Assembly (NCBI GenBank): GCA_944387435.1
Contig: CALXEW010000001.1
Span: 1-64,000, forward strand
Direction: 5' to 3'
Origin: an uncultured Clostridia bacterium
GTDB lineage: Bacteria > Bacillota > Clostridia > TANB77 > CAG-508
DNA length: 64,000 nt
In this document: one piece after another, positions 27,631 to 35,720 of the stretch
How the letters are laid out: each line of letters opens with the position of its first letter
How positions within the stretch are numbered: the first letter of the stretch is position 1
Notes under the pieces: model-generated
The model's input: only the letters and a program-made list of their open reading frames with translations
Told to the model about the DNA's origin: nothing
Database searches by the model: none
Program-made: the position numbers and the translations under genes

Positions 27631-27664
27631 TTATATCCTCCTATTTTATTTTTATTCTTACTAA

Positions 27665-28168
27665 TTATTTACTAAAATTCTCTATTAACTCTATAAACAT
27701 TTCGTAATATAAATTTACACTTCCAGAAACTTCTTTATCATCAATCATCTTTTTAAACTCATCTTTGTTAACCCATTTCACCTCTGAAACCTCTTCCTTT
27801 TGCATAACAACATCTTTTAAATCTACATTTTGTTTCGCAAGCCATACATCGACAAAGCTATGATATCTTTTAAATGAAAGTATAAATTCCATATTATTTT
27901 TATCTAAATCTATTCCTAATTCTTCTTTTACTTCTCTTAAAGCTCCTTGTAATGAAGTCTCACCAGAATCCACTGCTCCACCTGTTTGAGCCCACATGTT
28001 AGGATATATTTTTTTATATGGTGACCTCTTTTGAATTAAAAACTCGTTTTTGTCATTCATTATACACACATGGACATATTGGCAATACTCTCCATCTATT
28101 TTTTCATATCTATCAGTTTTCTTATTTAAAGGTTCTTTCCTCTTATTTAACTTATCTACTACTTCCAT
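27665..28168 (-). CDS. NUDIX hydrolase, YfcD/IDI-like
   Basis: 167 aa. The Nudix box is at about 79-101: GGAVDSGETSLQGALREVKEELG, with the REVKEELG helix carrying the Mg-binding glutamates. The YCQYVHVCIMNDKNEFLIQKR N-terminal part resembles IPP-isomerase-like NUDIX proteins of the YfcD type. Substrate unknown. AAGGAG five bases before the ATG; 12 bases downstream of the other NUDIX gene. Confidence 0.85.
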   Translation of the reverse strand: MEVVDKLNKRKEPLNKKTDRYEKIDGEYCQYVHVCIMNDKNEFLIQKRSPYKKIYPNMWAQTGGAVDSGETSLQGALREVKEELGIDLDKNNMEFILSFKRYHSFVDVWLAKQNVDLKDVVMQKEEVSEVKWVNKDEFKKMIDDKEVSGSVNLYYEMFIELIENFSK

Positions 28169-28180
28169 ACAAACTCCTTA

Positions 28181-28600
28181 TTAGTTTTTATTTATAATAG
28201 CTCTAACTTTATCTTCTATATTACTCCATATTCCTTTTAAATTATCATATGTAAGTAAATTCTTTACTTCATCTACGTCTTTCCAAATAAGTTCTTCTCT
28301 ATCTTTTAATGGTATATTTTTAGAAGTTTCTCCATCATCAATTGCAAAATAATAATATGTTTCTACATTTTTTTCTTGTTCTGAACTATACCTATCAATT
28401 GCAATTACTTTACAATCTATTAAATGATTTTTTCTTAATGTTTCTTCTTCTGTTTCTCTTACAGCACATTCTAAAAGTGTTTCTCCTTTTTCTAAATGTC
28501 CTTTTGGAAATGTATAATCATTTTCATCTTTTCTATATACTAAACCTATTTTTTTACTTTCCAAATTAATTAATATTGTTCCTGCTTTCTTTATACTCAT
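28181..28600 (-). CDS. NUDIX hydrolase
   Basis: 139 aa with a complete Nudix box, GHLEKGETLLECAVRETEEET. The preceding YTFPKGH segment resembles MutT/diadenosine-polyphosphate-type hydrolases; the real substrate is unknown. The ATG at 28600 is preferred over the upstream GTG because AAGGTG lies 6 bases before it. First gene of a unit that continues with a second NUDIX gene, xth and the permease. Confidence 0.83.
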   Translation of the reverse strand: MSIKKAGTILINLESKKIGLVYRKDENDYTFPKGHLEKGETLLECAVRETEEETLRKNHLIDCKVIAIDRYSSEQEKNVETYYYFAIDDGETSKNIPLKDREELIWKDVDEVKNLLTYDNLKGIWSNIEDKVRAIINKN

Positions 28601-28623
28601 ATTTCTCACCTTAACCTTTTTAC

Positions 28624-28652
28624 ATTTTACTATAAATACTCTAAAATATCAA
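28624..28652 (-). promoter_or_regulatory. promoter of the NUDIX-xth-permease unit
   Basis: TTGATA (28652-28647), 17-base spacer, TAAAAT (28629-28624) on the minus strand. Confidence 0.65.
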
Positions 28653-28667
28653 CTAATATTTCACGAT

Positions 28668-28696
28668 AAAAGGCAGTCTATATTCGACTGCCTTTT
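28668..28696 (-). terminator. terminator of the G5/3D-domain gene
   Basis: AAAAGGCAGTC (28668-28678) pairs perfectly with GACTGCCTTTT (28686-28696), with T residues at the 3' end of the minus-strand transcript. Confidence 0.9.
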
Positions 28697-28714
28697 AAAT
28701 TCCATATTCAATTA

Positions 28715-29641
28715 TTATTGCACTACTGAAACATTTAGATATCTAACTCCCCATGCAAGTGCTTCTGCGTGTGAGTTAACAAATATATCTATTTTGTTAC
28801 CATTTATTGCTCCGCCTCTATCTTCTACTGTATAGATATGTCCGCCAATATTTAATTTAGTTCCAAAAGCAAATTTTGAAGATGCTGCAACTGTTCTTCC
28901 AGCCGTTGCTTTTGTTCCTGATGCAGTCATTCCATTTGTTTTGCCACAACATTTGCTACATGGGCAATATGCTGTAATTTTATAAGTTGTTCCTCCTGTT
29001 GTTGTTGATGAAGTTCTTGGTAAAGTAGAACTTCTTGAAGTTGCCTTCTTTTGAACTTGAACAATCTTATCAACTGGCTCTGTAATTACTTTCTCAGAAA
29101 TAACTGTTTTTTCAATCTCAATATCATTTTGATATTTAACCCTGTATGTTACCTCTTTTAAACCGTCTTTTCCTTCTTGTAGAACTTTATTTGTTGTATC
29201 ACCACTTGTTCCACTATTTTTTGTCACAGTTTCATAAGGTATTGTAACTTGTTCCACAACTATTTTTTCAGTAATTGGTGCATAATTTTCTAATAATTGC
29301 TCTAGTGATGTAGACACACCTTCTTCTGAAATCTTAGCTATTTGAACCTCGTTATATGATTTATCAGTTATTTTAATACTTTGACCTGAAGTTACTTCTT
29401 CATTTAAGTCTGGTATTGTCTTTTGATTTTCTTCTAATACAATATTATTTTCTGCTAAAACTTCTGAAACTGTAGCTTTACTTGTTAAAGCCGTCATTTC
29501 ATATCCATTTTGAAGAATAATTTTAACATCCTTTAAGTCTTCGTTTACTGCCATTACTCCTATTCCTGATATTAAAATAAGAATAATTGTTACACAGATG
29601 ATTTTCATGATAGAAATCGAAGCATTTTCTTCTTTTTTCAT
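28715..29641 (-). CDS. YabE-like cell-wall protein with G5 and 3D domains
   Basis: Secreted or membrane-anchored protein, 308 aa: helix at about 10-30, a DUF348-like segment (about 35-85), a G5 domain (about 120-195) and a C-terminal 3D domain (about 225-308). The 3D domain shows KITAYCPCSKCCG and VEDRGG with IDIF, the conserved aspartates. Relatives (YabE, YocH, Rpf-like proteins) act on peptidoglycan. The start at 29641 follows AAAGGAGG; an upstream frame to 29701 is excluded because a perfect promoter lies in it. Confidence 0.9.
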   Translation of the reverse strand: MKKEENASISIMKIICVTIILILISGIGVMAVNEDLKDVKIILQNGYEMTALTSKATVSEVLAENNIVLEENQKTIPDLNEEVTSGQSIKITDKSYNEVQIAKISEEGVSTSLEQLLENYAPITEKIVVEQVTIPYETVTKNSGTSGDTTNKVLQEGKDGLKEVTYRVKYQNDIEIEKTVISEKVITEPVDKIVQVQKKATSRSSTLPRTSSTTTGGTTYKITAYCPCSKCCGKTNGMTASGTKATAGRTVAASSKFAFGTKLNIGGHIYTVEDRGGAINGNKIDIFVNSHAEALAWGVRYLNVSVVQ

Positions 29642-29672
29642 CAATTTAATTCCTCCTTTTGGCAACAACTTA

Positions 29673-29701
29673 ATTATACTATATTTTCTCACATTTGTCA
29701 A
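29673..29701 (-). promoter_or_regulatory. consensus sigma-A promoter of the G5/3D gene
   Basis: TTGACA (29701-29696), 17-base spacer, TATAAT (29678-29673): both hexamers are perfect, so expression in growing cells is probably high. Confidence 0.88.
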
Positions 29702-29872
29702 ATTCTGTTCTTTTCTTACTCTCAGAAGAATTTTAAAATTATAACTTTTTATATAATTTGTCCTTCTTCCTTAAAAATCAGGATTTATTATATGTATAAT
29801 ATATTATATGTATTTTTTTTAATATTATTCCTAAATTTTCCATAATAATTTCATAGAATTTCCATATTATTA

Positions 29873-29901
29873 TTGTATAAGTATGTATAATATGTTATCA
29901 T
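29873..29901 (+). promoter_or_regulatory. possible promoter of lemA-htpX
   Basis: TTGTAT (29873-29878), 17-base spacer, TATCAT (29896-29901). The region 29780-29920 is very AT-rich with several TATGTATAAT-like repeats, so the exact site is uncertain. Confidence 0.4.
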
Positions 29902-29936
29902 ATTTGTATATTATATAGAATAGGAGGAATTTATAG

Positions 29937-30500
29937 ATGGTCGGTTTAATCATTTTGGCTATTTTAGTAATTCTTATTATTGCTGTTATCGCTATATATA
30001 ATGGATTAGTAAAAGCTAGAATAAAGGTTGATAATGCTTGGAGTCAAATAGATGTACAACTTCAAAGAAGATTTGACTTAATCCCAAACTTCGTTGAAAC
30101 TGTAAAAGGTTATATGACACACGAAAGTCAGACTTTCGAAAAAATCGCTGCTCTTAGAACTTCTTGGGCAAATGCAGGAAGTGTATCTGAAAAAGCAAAA
30201 CTTGATAATGAATTATCTGATACATTAAAAACAATAATGGCTATTTCTGAAGGTTATCCTGACTTAAAGGCAAACCAAAACTTTTCAGAACTATCAGAAG
30301 AATTAAGAAACACTGAAAATAAAATTTCATTTGCTAGACAGTTTTATAACGATTCTGTAACTATTTATAACACAAAGTTAGAAGTATTCCCTTCTAATAT
30401 CATCGCAAGTATATTCCATTTTAAAGCTCGTGACTTATTTAATACAGAAAGCGATGAAGCAAGAAAAAATGTTAAAGTAAACTTCGGAAGTAACCAATAA
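29937..30500 (+). CDS. lemA: LemA family protein
   Basis: 187 aa. One N-terminal membrane helix (3-22), then a helical-bundle domain with the family signature VDNAWSQIDVQLQRRFDLIPN and the C-terminal FKARDLFNTE. AGGAGG eight bases before the ATG. LemA proteins are membrane-associated and of unclear function, but are typically encoded with an HtpX-like protease, as here 74 bases downstream. Confidence 0.93.
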   Translation: MVGLIILAILVILIIAVIAIYNGLVKARIKVDNAWSQIDVQLQRRFDLIPNFVETVKGYMTHESQTFEKIAALRTSWANAGSVSEKAKLDNELSDTLKTIMAISEGYPDLKANQNFSELSEELRNTENKISFARQFYNDSVTIYNTKLEVFPSNIIASIFHFKARDLFNTESDEARKNVKVNFGSNQ

Positions 30501-30507
30501 AAAATTT

Positions 30508-30540
30508 AGGAGTTGGGGATTATCTCCTTCTCTTTTTTTT
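30508..30540 (+). terminator. attenuator-like hairpin between lemA and htpX
   Basis: AGGAG (30508-30512) can pair with CTCCT (30524-30528), followed by a run of T residues. The stem is short, so partial termination rather than a full stop is likely. Confidence 0.4.
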
Positions 30541-30574
30541 AGAAAAAGCTAAAAGGAAAGGTGTAAATAATAAT

Positions 30575-31480
30575 ATGTTTCAAAATATAAGAAAAAATAA
30601 AATAGAATCAGGTGTAATAATTGGTATTTTTATTGTTATAATTACATTAATTGTTTATTTTATCTGTAATGCATTAAATTTAGGAACAATTTCAATTGTA
30701 ATAGCTCTAGTTTTTTCAATAGCATCTGCTTGGGGGTCTTACTATTACAGCGATAAAATAGTTTTATCAGTAAATAAAGCAAGACCTGCAACTAAAGAAG
30801 AAGACCAAAAACTAGTAAATATTTTAGATGCTTTGATGGTTTCATCAGGACTTCCTAATAAACCTAGATTATATGTTGTAGATGACCCTCAACCCAATGC
30901 CTTCGCAACAGGAAGAAATCCAGAAAATGCCGTAATATGTGTTACAACTGGTCTTTTAGAAAAATTAGACTACTATGAATTAGAAGGTGTTATAGCACAT
31001 GAAATGAGTCATATAAAAAACTATGATATTCGTTTATCTTGTGTTGTGTCTGTAATGGTAGGTTTTATAGTAATGCTCGCTGACCTATTTTCTAGAGCAT
31101 TATTCTGGGGAGGATTAAATAGAGATAACGATAGTGATAGTAAAGCAAATGGCATATTAATGATTATCGGCTTAGTTTTTCTAATATTATCTCCAATATT
31201 TGGCTCTTTAATGCAACTTGCATTATCTAGAAAAAGAGAATTTTTAGCAGACGCAACTGCAGTAGAATTTACAAGAAACCCTGATGGATTAATTTCTGCT
31301 TTAGAAAAACTAGAAAATGACCCTAATCAATTAGAAACAGCAAACAGTGCTACTGCCAATATGTACATTGTAAACCCATTTAAAAAAGATACTAAAGAAG
31401 GAAAAAGAAGAACAACAAGTATTTGGTCTACACATCCAAGTACTCAAGATAGAATAGCAGCACTTAGAAATTTAAAATAA
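30575..31480 (+). CDS. htpX: HtpX-like M48 membrane metalloprotease
   Basis: 301 aa. Two N-terminal membrane helices (about 13-55), a catalytic domain with HEMSH (zinc ligands and catalytic Glu), two further helices and REFLADATAVEF with the third zinc ligand. HtpX proteases remove damaged membrane proteins. AGGAAAGGTG lies upstream of the ATG. Partner of lemA in a two-gene plus-strand unit. Downstream, GGGAC-containing inverted repeats occupy 31484-31536. Confidence 0.93.
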   Translation: MFQNIRKNKIESGVIIGIFIVIITLIVYFICNALNLGTISIVIALVFSIASAWGSYYYSDKIVLSVNKARPATKEEDQKLVNILDALMVSSGLPNKPRLYVVDDPQPNAFATGRNPENAVICVTTGLLEKLDYYELEGVIAHEMSHIKNYDIRLSCVVSVMVGFIVMLADLFSRALFWGGLNRDNDSDSKANGILMIIGLVFLILSPIFGSLMQLALSRKREFLADATAVEFTRNPDGLISALEKLENDPNQLETANSATANMYIVNPFKKDTKEGKRRTTSIWSTHPSTQDRIAALRNLK

Positions 31481-31557
31481 TTCGCATCAGGGACGTTTCC
31501 TTTGCGTAAAAAATTTCGCATTTGGGACATATCTTAATTAAATAAATTCAAAAACGA

Positions 31558-31585
31558 AAGATGAAGAATTAATTTTCTCCATCTT
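31558..31585. terminator. terminator of the prepilin-LamG gene
   Basis: AAGATGAAGAA (31558-31568) pairs with TTCTCCATCTT (31575-31585), including one G-U pair on the minus strand. The stop codon of the adhesin lies in the stem. T-rich flanks on both sides allow bidirectional use with htpX. Confidence 0.7.
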
Positions 31586-32794
31586 ATTTTTCGCCTTGAA
31601 CTAAAACATTATGATATGCAACTGTTTTATCATAATTTGCTTTTACTTCATCTGCAGTTAATATTTTATTATATAATCTACAAGCATATATATCTACTTT
31701 TGAATAGTCTTCTGTATAAACATTTCCTCCACATTGAAGTCCGATAGTAAATGGAATTTCTGGATTATCAATATCTCCTCCTATCAGCCATTCATGGCTA
31801 CAAACAGTTGAACCAACAAATTCTCCATTCCAATATAAAGCAATTATATTAGAATCAAAATCAACTGTCATAGTAACATATCCACCTTGTTCATTTGCAA
31901 ATGTTCCTATATCATCTTTTCCTATCCAATGTTTTTGAGTTCCTCCGTTTTCATATAAAGCCCAATCTGATTGAGAATTTAAAATAGACATACAGCATCG
32001 AAAGTTATACTCTGTCCATAAAGTTCTAAATTTGTTCGAATACTCACTTTTATCAGTATTTCCTTTTTCTGTTTTGCATAACATTTGAATTTCCTCATCT
32101 ACTTTATTAATATCTGTTTTGCCATAGAACTCAAATGTTAAGCCATTTTCATATTTACATTTTCTTGAGGATATACTTCTATATAATCATCTACGCCATC
32201 TAATTTAAATTCTGTTTCATTCCAACCATATCCATCTCCTTCTTGTATTCCATATACTGTTACTCCTTCCCCCCAAGAATTTTCGTCACTCATATTTATT
32301 GGGTCAGCATTTAAAATTATTTCGTCTCTTACTGCTAAATTCTCTCCATAAGATAATTTCACGAAACCTTTTTCTGGTAATTCTATTACTTCTCCTGTAT
32401 TATAGTTTATTACCCATTCATATTTTGTTTCTCCATAGTTTTCTAAATTTACACCTGTTTCTACATAATACCAATCTGTTCCATATATTTGCTTTGTATC
32501 ATTTACTGATATTATCTTCCAATTATCTCCATTTGCTAAAGTTCTATCTTTTAACTCTTCTCCTATATTATATTTTTCTTCATTTGTTAATTCTTTATTT
32601 ATCATTGTTAGCTGAATAGCTTCTCTTTCTGATGAATTTAAAGTTTCTTCTTTTGCTTTTTGTGCTTGAGTTATTATTCCATTCTCACCTGTTAGCATGG
32701 CAATTGAGACACCAGCAAGTATTAGTAAAATTATTATAGTAATAACTAATGCTATAAGTGTAATTCCTTCAATTTTAATTGTTTTTTCTTCCAT
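31584..32794 (-). pseudogene. prepilin-like protein with C-terminal LamG domain, frameshifted
   Basis: Surface adhesin candidate. The N-terminus has a prepilin-type leader and helix (KIEGITLIALVITIIILL), with Ala in place of the usual Glu at mature position 5, then GENGIITQAQKAKEET as in many clostridial pseudopilin fusions. The C-terminal half is a LamG/concanavalin-A-like lectin fold ending IYACRLYNKILTADEVKANYD. The two halves are in different frames: four T residues at 32146-32149 (plus strand), where five would give NMKNGLTFEFYG and a protein of about 400 aa. The start at 32794 follows GAGGAGG; the longer ORF overlaps the promoter. Either a real mutation or a homopolymer error. Confidence 0.75.
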
Positions 32795-32826
32795 TTCATT
32801 CTTCCTCCTCTTATGTGTTTGAAACA

Positions 32827-32855
32827 ATAATATCTTAAATTAAGATAAAAGTCAA
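32827..32855 (-). promoter_or_regulatory. promoter of the prepilin-LamG gene
   Basis: TTGACT (32855-32850), 17-base spacer, TATTAT (32832-32827) on the minus strand. A palindrome fills the spacer and a second one covers the -35. Confidence 0.75.
32831..32847. promoter_or_regulatory. operator 1 (perfect 17-bp palindrome)
   Basis: TATCTTAA-A-TTAAGATA, lying between the -35 and -10 of the adhesin promoter. A natural site for the small HTH regulator encoded divergently. Confidence 0.7.
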
Positions 32856-32875
32856 TATCGTGATTTAAGATATTG
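32853..32875. promoter_or_regulatory. operator 2 (palindrome with 9-base spacer)
   Basis: CAATATC (32853-32859), nine bases, GATATTG (32869-32875). It contains the TTAAGATA half-site of operator 1 at 32865-32872, 25 bases further along, and overlaps the adhesin -35 and the HTH gene's upstream region. Confidence 0.6.
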
Positions 32876-32898
32876 TAAAATTTTATTGGTGATTAATA

Positions 32899-33132
32899 AT
32901 GTATAAAAGAATAAAAGATTTAAGAGAAGATAAGGATTTAACACAAAAAATCATTGCGGAATACTTAAATATGTCACAAAATGGATACTCTCAATATGAA
33001 ACAGATACAAATAAAATTCCTGTTGAAGTCTTAAAAAAACTTGCTATTTATTACAATACAAGCATAGATTATTTAGTAGAATTAACTGATGAAAAAAAAC
33101 CTTATAAGAGAAAAAATAATTTAATTTTATAA
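32899..33132 (+). CDS. Cro/CI-type HTH transcriptional regulator (77 aa)
   Basis: Single HTH_3 domain: KDLREDKDLTQKIIAEYLNM-type helix 1-2, then SQNGYSQYETDTNKIP as the recognition region, and AIYYNTSIDYLVELTDE, typical of small Xre-like regulators. No effector domain. GGTGA six bases before the ATG. It is transcribed away from the prepilin-LamG gene, and the shared 70-base region holds two palindromes sharing a TTAAGATA half-site, so it probably represses the adhesin and perhaps itself. Confidence 0.9.
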   Translation: MYKRIKDLREDKDLTQKIIAEYLNMSQNGYSQYETDTNKIPVEVLKKLAIYYNTSIDYLVELTDEKKPYKRKNNLIL

Positions 33133-33137
33133 AAAAG

Positions 33138-33191
33138 TATATCTTCCGGATTATTTTAATATATATACCTAAAAATAGTCTGGAAGATATA
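33138..33191 (-). terminator. long hairpin between the HTH gene and tsaC
   Basis: A 20-bp stem (TATATCTTCC pairs with GGAAGATATA, continued by G-U-containing pairs) with a 14-base loop. On the minus strand it is followed by CTTTTTT, so it terminates tsaC, and it may also stop the HTH transcript. Confidence 0.75.
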
Positions 33192-33211
33192 AAGTTTTAA
33201 TCATTTATTAC

Positions 33212-33844
33212 TCACAACTTTTTAACTTTTTCTACTTGTTCTTTTGAAATCGTTCCTTCTCTTAAAATATTGGGAACGTTACCTACCACTTTTACAATCG
33301 TAGATGGAATACCTAACTCACTTAAACCTGTATCAATAATATAATCTACCTTTCCTTTAAAATCCTCTATAATATCATTTATACTAGTTCCACTAGGTTT
33401 TCCTGAAATGTTTGCACTAGGAGTAGCAACTGGTACTCCAGCATATTCTATTAGTTTTTTAGCAACTATACCATTTGGCATACGAACTCCAACAGTATCA
33501 CTATTTGCCGTAAGAATATCTGGTACTATTTTTTTCTTTTTTAATATAATAGTAAAAGGACCTGGCCAAAATTTTTCCATTAAGGCATATTCCAAATCGG
33601 AAACATCTTCTGCAACCATTTTTACCATTTCCATATTACTTACAAGTAAACTTATAGGCTTACTAAAATCTCTTTTCTTTATTTCATAAATTTTTCTTAT
33701 AGATTCTTCATTAAATCCATTTGTTCCTATTCCATAAACAGTTTCAGTTGGAAATATTGCAATTCCACCATTTCTAATTATATTAGCTGGTTCTCTTAAC
33801 TTTTCTAAATCCAAATCATTTTTTAAGTCAATATATTTTTGCAT
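33212..33844 (-). CDS. tsaC: L-threonylcarbamoyladenylate synthase
   Basis: TsaC/Sua5/YwlC family, 210 aa. Makes threonylcarbamoyl-AMP from threonine, bicarbonate and ATP, the first step of t6A37 tRNA modification. Seen: FPTETVYGIG, KKRDFSKPISLLV and the PSANISGKPSGTS block of the active site. Short form without the Sua5 C-terminal extension. First ATG at 33844; no convincing promoter just upstream. Confidence 0.93.
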   Translation of the reverse strand: MQKYIDLKNDLDLEKLREPANIIRNGGIAIFPTETVYGIGTNGFNEESIRKIYEIKKRDFSKPISLLVSNMEMVKMVAEDVSDLEYALMEKFWPGPFTIILKKKKIVPDILTANSDTVGVRMPNGIVAKKLIEYAGVPVATPSANISGKPSGTSINDIIEDFKGKVDYIIDTGLSELGIPSTIVKVVGNVPNILREGTISKEQVEKVKKL

Positions 33845-33895
33845 AAAATTCTTCCTTTACTTCTAAATTTTTTATATGTTTACCCAATTGCAGAA

Positions 33896-33932
33896 AAATG
33901 TGCTAAAAGGAAACATTCCCAATAGCACATTT
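33896..33932 (-). terminator. terminator of the small membrane protein gene
   Basis: AAATGTGCTA (33896-33905) pairs with TAGCACATTT (33923-33932), followed on the minus strand by TTTTTC. Confidence 0.85.
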
Positions 33933-33936
33933 ATTT

Positions 33937-34365
33937 TTATTTATTGTCTTCTGATTTCTTCTCTTCAACTTTTTTTGTGTTTTTAGCAATTTCTGTAGTA
34001 TTTCTACAAATTACTAATAATATTAATGAAAATTCATAAACAACTCTTGCAATTACATTTCCTAGTACTAATTGAAGTAAGAACGCTAAGAAGCTCTCTC
34101 CTATTAAAGCAAAAGATGATAATGTTATATAAATTGCAATAATTAAGTAAGTTACTTTTAATAAAGTTTCTAAGAACATTTTCTTAAATGATAAGAAATC
34201 ATATAACCATCCAAGAAATCCTGTAAATTTTCCTTCATTTTTCTTACTTAAGAATAAGAAATAAACTAGAATACCACCTACTATTGCTAGTATTAATGAT
34301 AAAATAATCCATACTGTACTTCCTACAGCACTTGAAAAACTTGTTATTGATCTTGTTCCGTACAT
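33937..34365 (-). CDS. hypothetical membrane protein (142 aa)
   Basis: Three predicted membrane segments: about 15-38 (STVWIILSLILAIVGGILVY), 68-90 and 93-122, and a charged C-terminus rich in Lys and Glu. No recognised domain. The start at 34365 follows GGGGG and is fixed by the promoter at 34392-34420, which overlaps the longer ORF. It forms its own unit with promoter and terminator. Function unknown. Confidence 0.75.
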   Translation of the reverse strand: MYGTRSITSFSSAVGSTVWIILSLILAIVGGILVYFLFLSKKNEGKFTGFLGWLYDFLSFKKMFLETLLKVTYLIIAIYITLSSFALIGESFLAFLLQLVLGNVIARVVYEFSLILLVICRNTTEIAKNTKKVEEKKSEDNK

Positions 34366-34391
34366 TTTCAATCCCCCTTTATTTTTTTCAC

Positions 34392-34420
34392 ATTTTATCA
34401 CAAAAACTTAAATTCGTCAA
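34392..34420 (-). promoter_or_regulatory. promoter of the small membrane protein gene
   Basis: TTGACG (34420-34415), 17-base spacer, TAAAAT (34397-34392) on the minus strand. Confidence 0.7.
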
Positions 34421-34438
34421 TTTTAACCAAAAATTGAC
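34416..34438. repeat. inverted repeat with two TTGAC boxes
   Basis: GTCAATTTT (34416-34424) and AAAATTGAC (34430-34438), five-base loop. One arm includes the -35 of the minus-strand promoter; the other presents a plus-strand TTGACA without a good -10. Could be an operator or chance. Confidence 0.35.
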
Positions 34439-34499
34439 AAAAGCAATTTATTCTTATACTTTAATTATAATATTGAATTTTTTATAATATAACTTTAAA

Positions 34500-35279
34500 T
34501 TACTTTATCTTATAAATTTTTTTTACATTTTCGAATGTAATTCTAGCTACTTCTTCCTCTGAAATTCCTTTTTCTTCAGCAATTTTCTTAGCTATATATT
34601 TTACATTTCTTGGGTCATTTCTTTTTCCTCTTAATGGTTCTGGAGATAAATAAGGACTATCTGTTTCAATTAGCATCTTATCATTTGGTACCATTTGTAT
34701 TATTTCATTTGCATTTTTAGAATTTTTAAACGTTACAGGACCTGCAAATGATATATAAAATCCAAGTTTTAATCCTTCTTTTACAAGCTCTCTATTTAGA
34801 GGACAACAATGAAAAACTCCTTTATTTTTAACACTATTTTCTTTTAAAATCTTTAATGTGTCCATTACAGCATCTCTTGTATGTATTACTATTGGTAAAT
34901 CTAATTCATTTGCTAGATTTATTTGCTCTATAAAGGCCTTTTTTTGAAGTTCTTGCATTTTTTGATTTTTTTCCCAATAATAATCTAATCCAATTTCCCC
35001 TATTGCTAAAACCTTTGGATTTTCTTTAGCTAAAGCTTCTATTTCTTTTAACATTTTCCACAATTGTTCTTCAGTTTGTGGAATATCATTTGGAGAAATA
35101 CCACAAGTTGCATAGATAAAATCATATTTCTTAGAAAGTTCAATTGCTTTTTTTGAACCTTCCAAACTATATCCCGCAGAAATAAAACTTACTCCTTCAC
35201 TATGTACTTTTTCTATTATTTCTTCTCTATCACTATCAAATTTTTCATCATCTAAATGTGCATGATTATCAAAAAACAT
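34500..35279 (-). CDS. tatD: TatD-family metal-dependent DNase
   Basis: 259 aa amidohydrolase-fold nuclease. Metal ligands: His6 and His8 in DNHAHLD, the GEIGLDYYW glutamate, the IVIHTRDA and FHCCP histidines, and the ETDSPYL aspartate. Family members have 3'-5' exonuclease/AP-endonuclease activity in DNA repair. It follows acpS by 15 bases. Confidence 0.93.
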   Translation of the reverse strand: MFFDNHAHLDDEKFDSDREEIIEKVHSEGVSFISAGYSLEGSKKAIELSKKYDFIYATCGISPNDIPQTEEQLWKMLKEIEALAKENPKVLAIGEIGLDYYWEKNQKMQELQKKAFIEQINLANELDLPIVIHTRDAVMDTLKILKENSVKNKGVFHCCPLNRELVKEGLKLGFYISFAGPVTFKNSKNANEIIQMVPNDKMLIETDSPYLSPEPLRGKRNDPRNVKYIAKKIAEEKGISEEEVARITFENVKKIYKIK

Positions 35280-35294
35280 AATTATTATCCTCTC

Positions 35295-35669
35295 CTACTT
35301 TGATAAGACTGTTACAGTTGCTATTGCATAATCCTTACAGTGAGAAATACTAACATCTATATTTTCTATATCTTTTAAATCAATACCAATTATTTTTAAA
35401 GCCGGTCTTCCCTGAATATTATTATTCACTTCGAAGTCTGTCCAGCAAATAGAATATTTATCTTCTATCTTCCAAGATAATGCCTTGAGAGCTGCTTCTT
35501 TTGCCGCAAATCTTGCAGCATAATGTTGATATTTTTGTTTTTTCTTACTTTCACAATATTTTATTTCATTTTCAGTAAATACCCTATTTAGAAAAGCTTC
35601 GCCTAATTTTTCTATACTTTCTCTAATTCTATAAATTTCAATGATATCTGTTCCACAAGTTACTCTCAT
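35295..35669 (-). CDS. acpS: holo-[acyl-carrier-protein] synthase
   Basis: Transfers 4'-phosphopantetheine from CoA to the ACP serine, activating fatty-acid synthesis. 124 aa. Mg-binding Asp8 (TDIIEIYRI) and Glu58 (RFAAKEAALKAL) are in place. AAGGAGAAGG precedes the ATG. It sits downstream of the tail-anchored protein gene, separated by a terminator hairpin, and is followed by tatD. Confidence 0.95.
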   Translation of the reverse strand: MRVTCGTDIIEIYRIRESIEKLGEAFLNRVFTENEIKYCESKKKQKYQHYAARFAAKEAALKALSWKIEDKYSICWTDFEVNNNIQGRPALKIIGIDLKDIENIDVSISHCKDYAIATVTVLSK

Positions 35670-35685
35670 TTCCTTCTCCTTAAAA

Positions 35686-35720
35686 AATGAGACAAAAGGC
35701 CTGTCCCTTACTGTCTCATT
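35686..35720 (-). terminator. terminator overlapping the end of the tail-anchored protein gene
   Basis: AATGAGACA (35686-35694) pairs with TGTCTCATT (35712-35720), followed on the minus strand by six T residues. The last four codons and stop of the upstream gene lie inside the hairpin. Loop contains AGGGACAGG. Confidence 0.85.

Noticed and set aside
29780-29920. Replication-origin-like AT repeats near lemA
   Set aside because: No DnaA boxes or origin genes; the TATGTATAAT-like repeats fit ordinary AT-rich promoter DNA.
32146-32149. Phase variation of the prepilin-LamG gene
   Set aside because: A four-base run is too short to slip at the rates typical of phase-variable tracts.
34434-34462. 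Plus-strand promoter antisense to tatD
   Set aside because: TTGACA is present but no acceptable -10 follows at the right distance, and no gene lies ahead on that strand.
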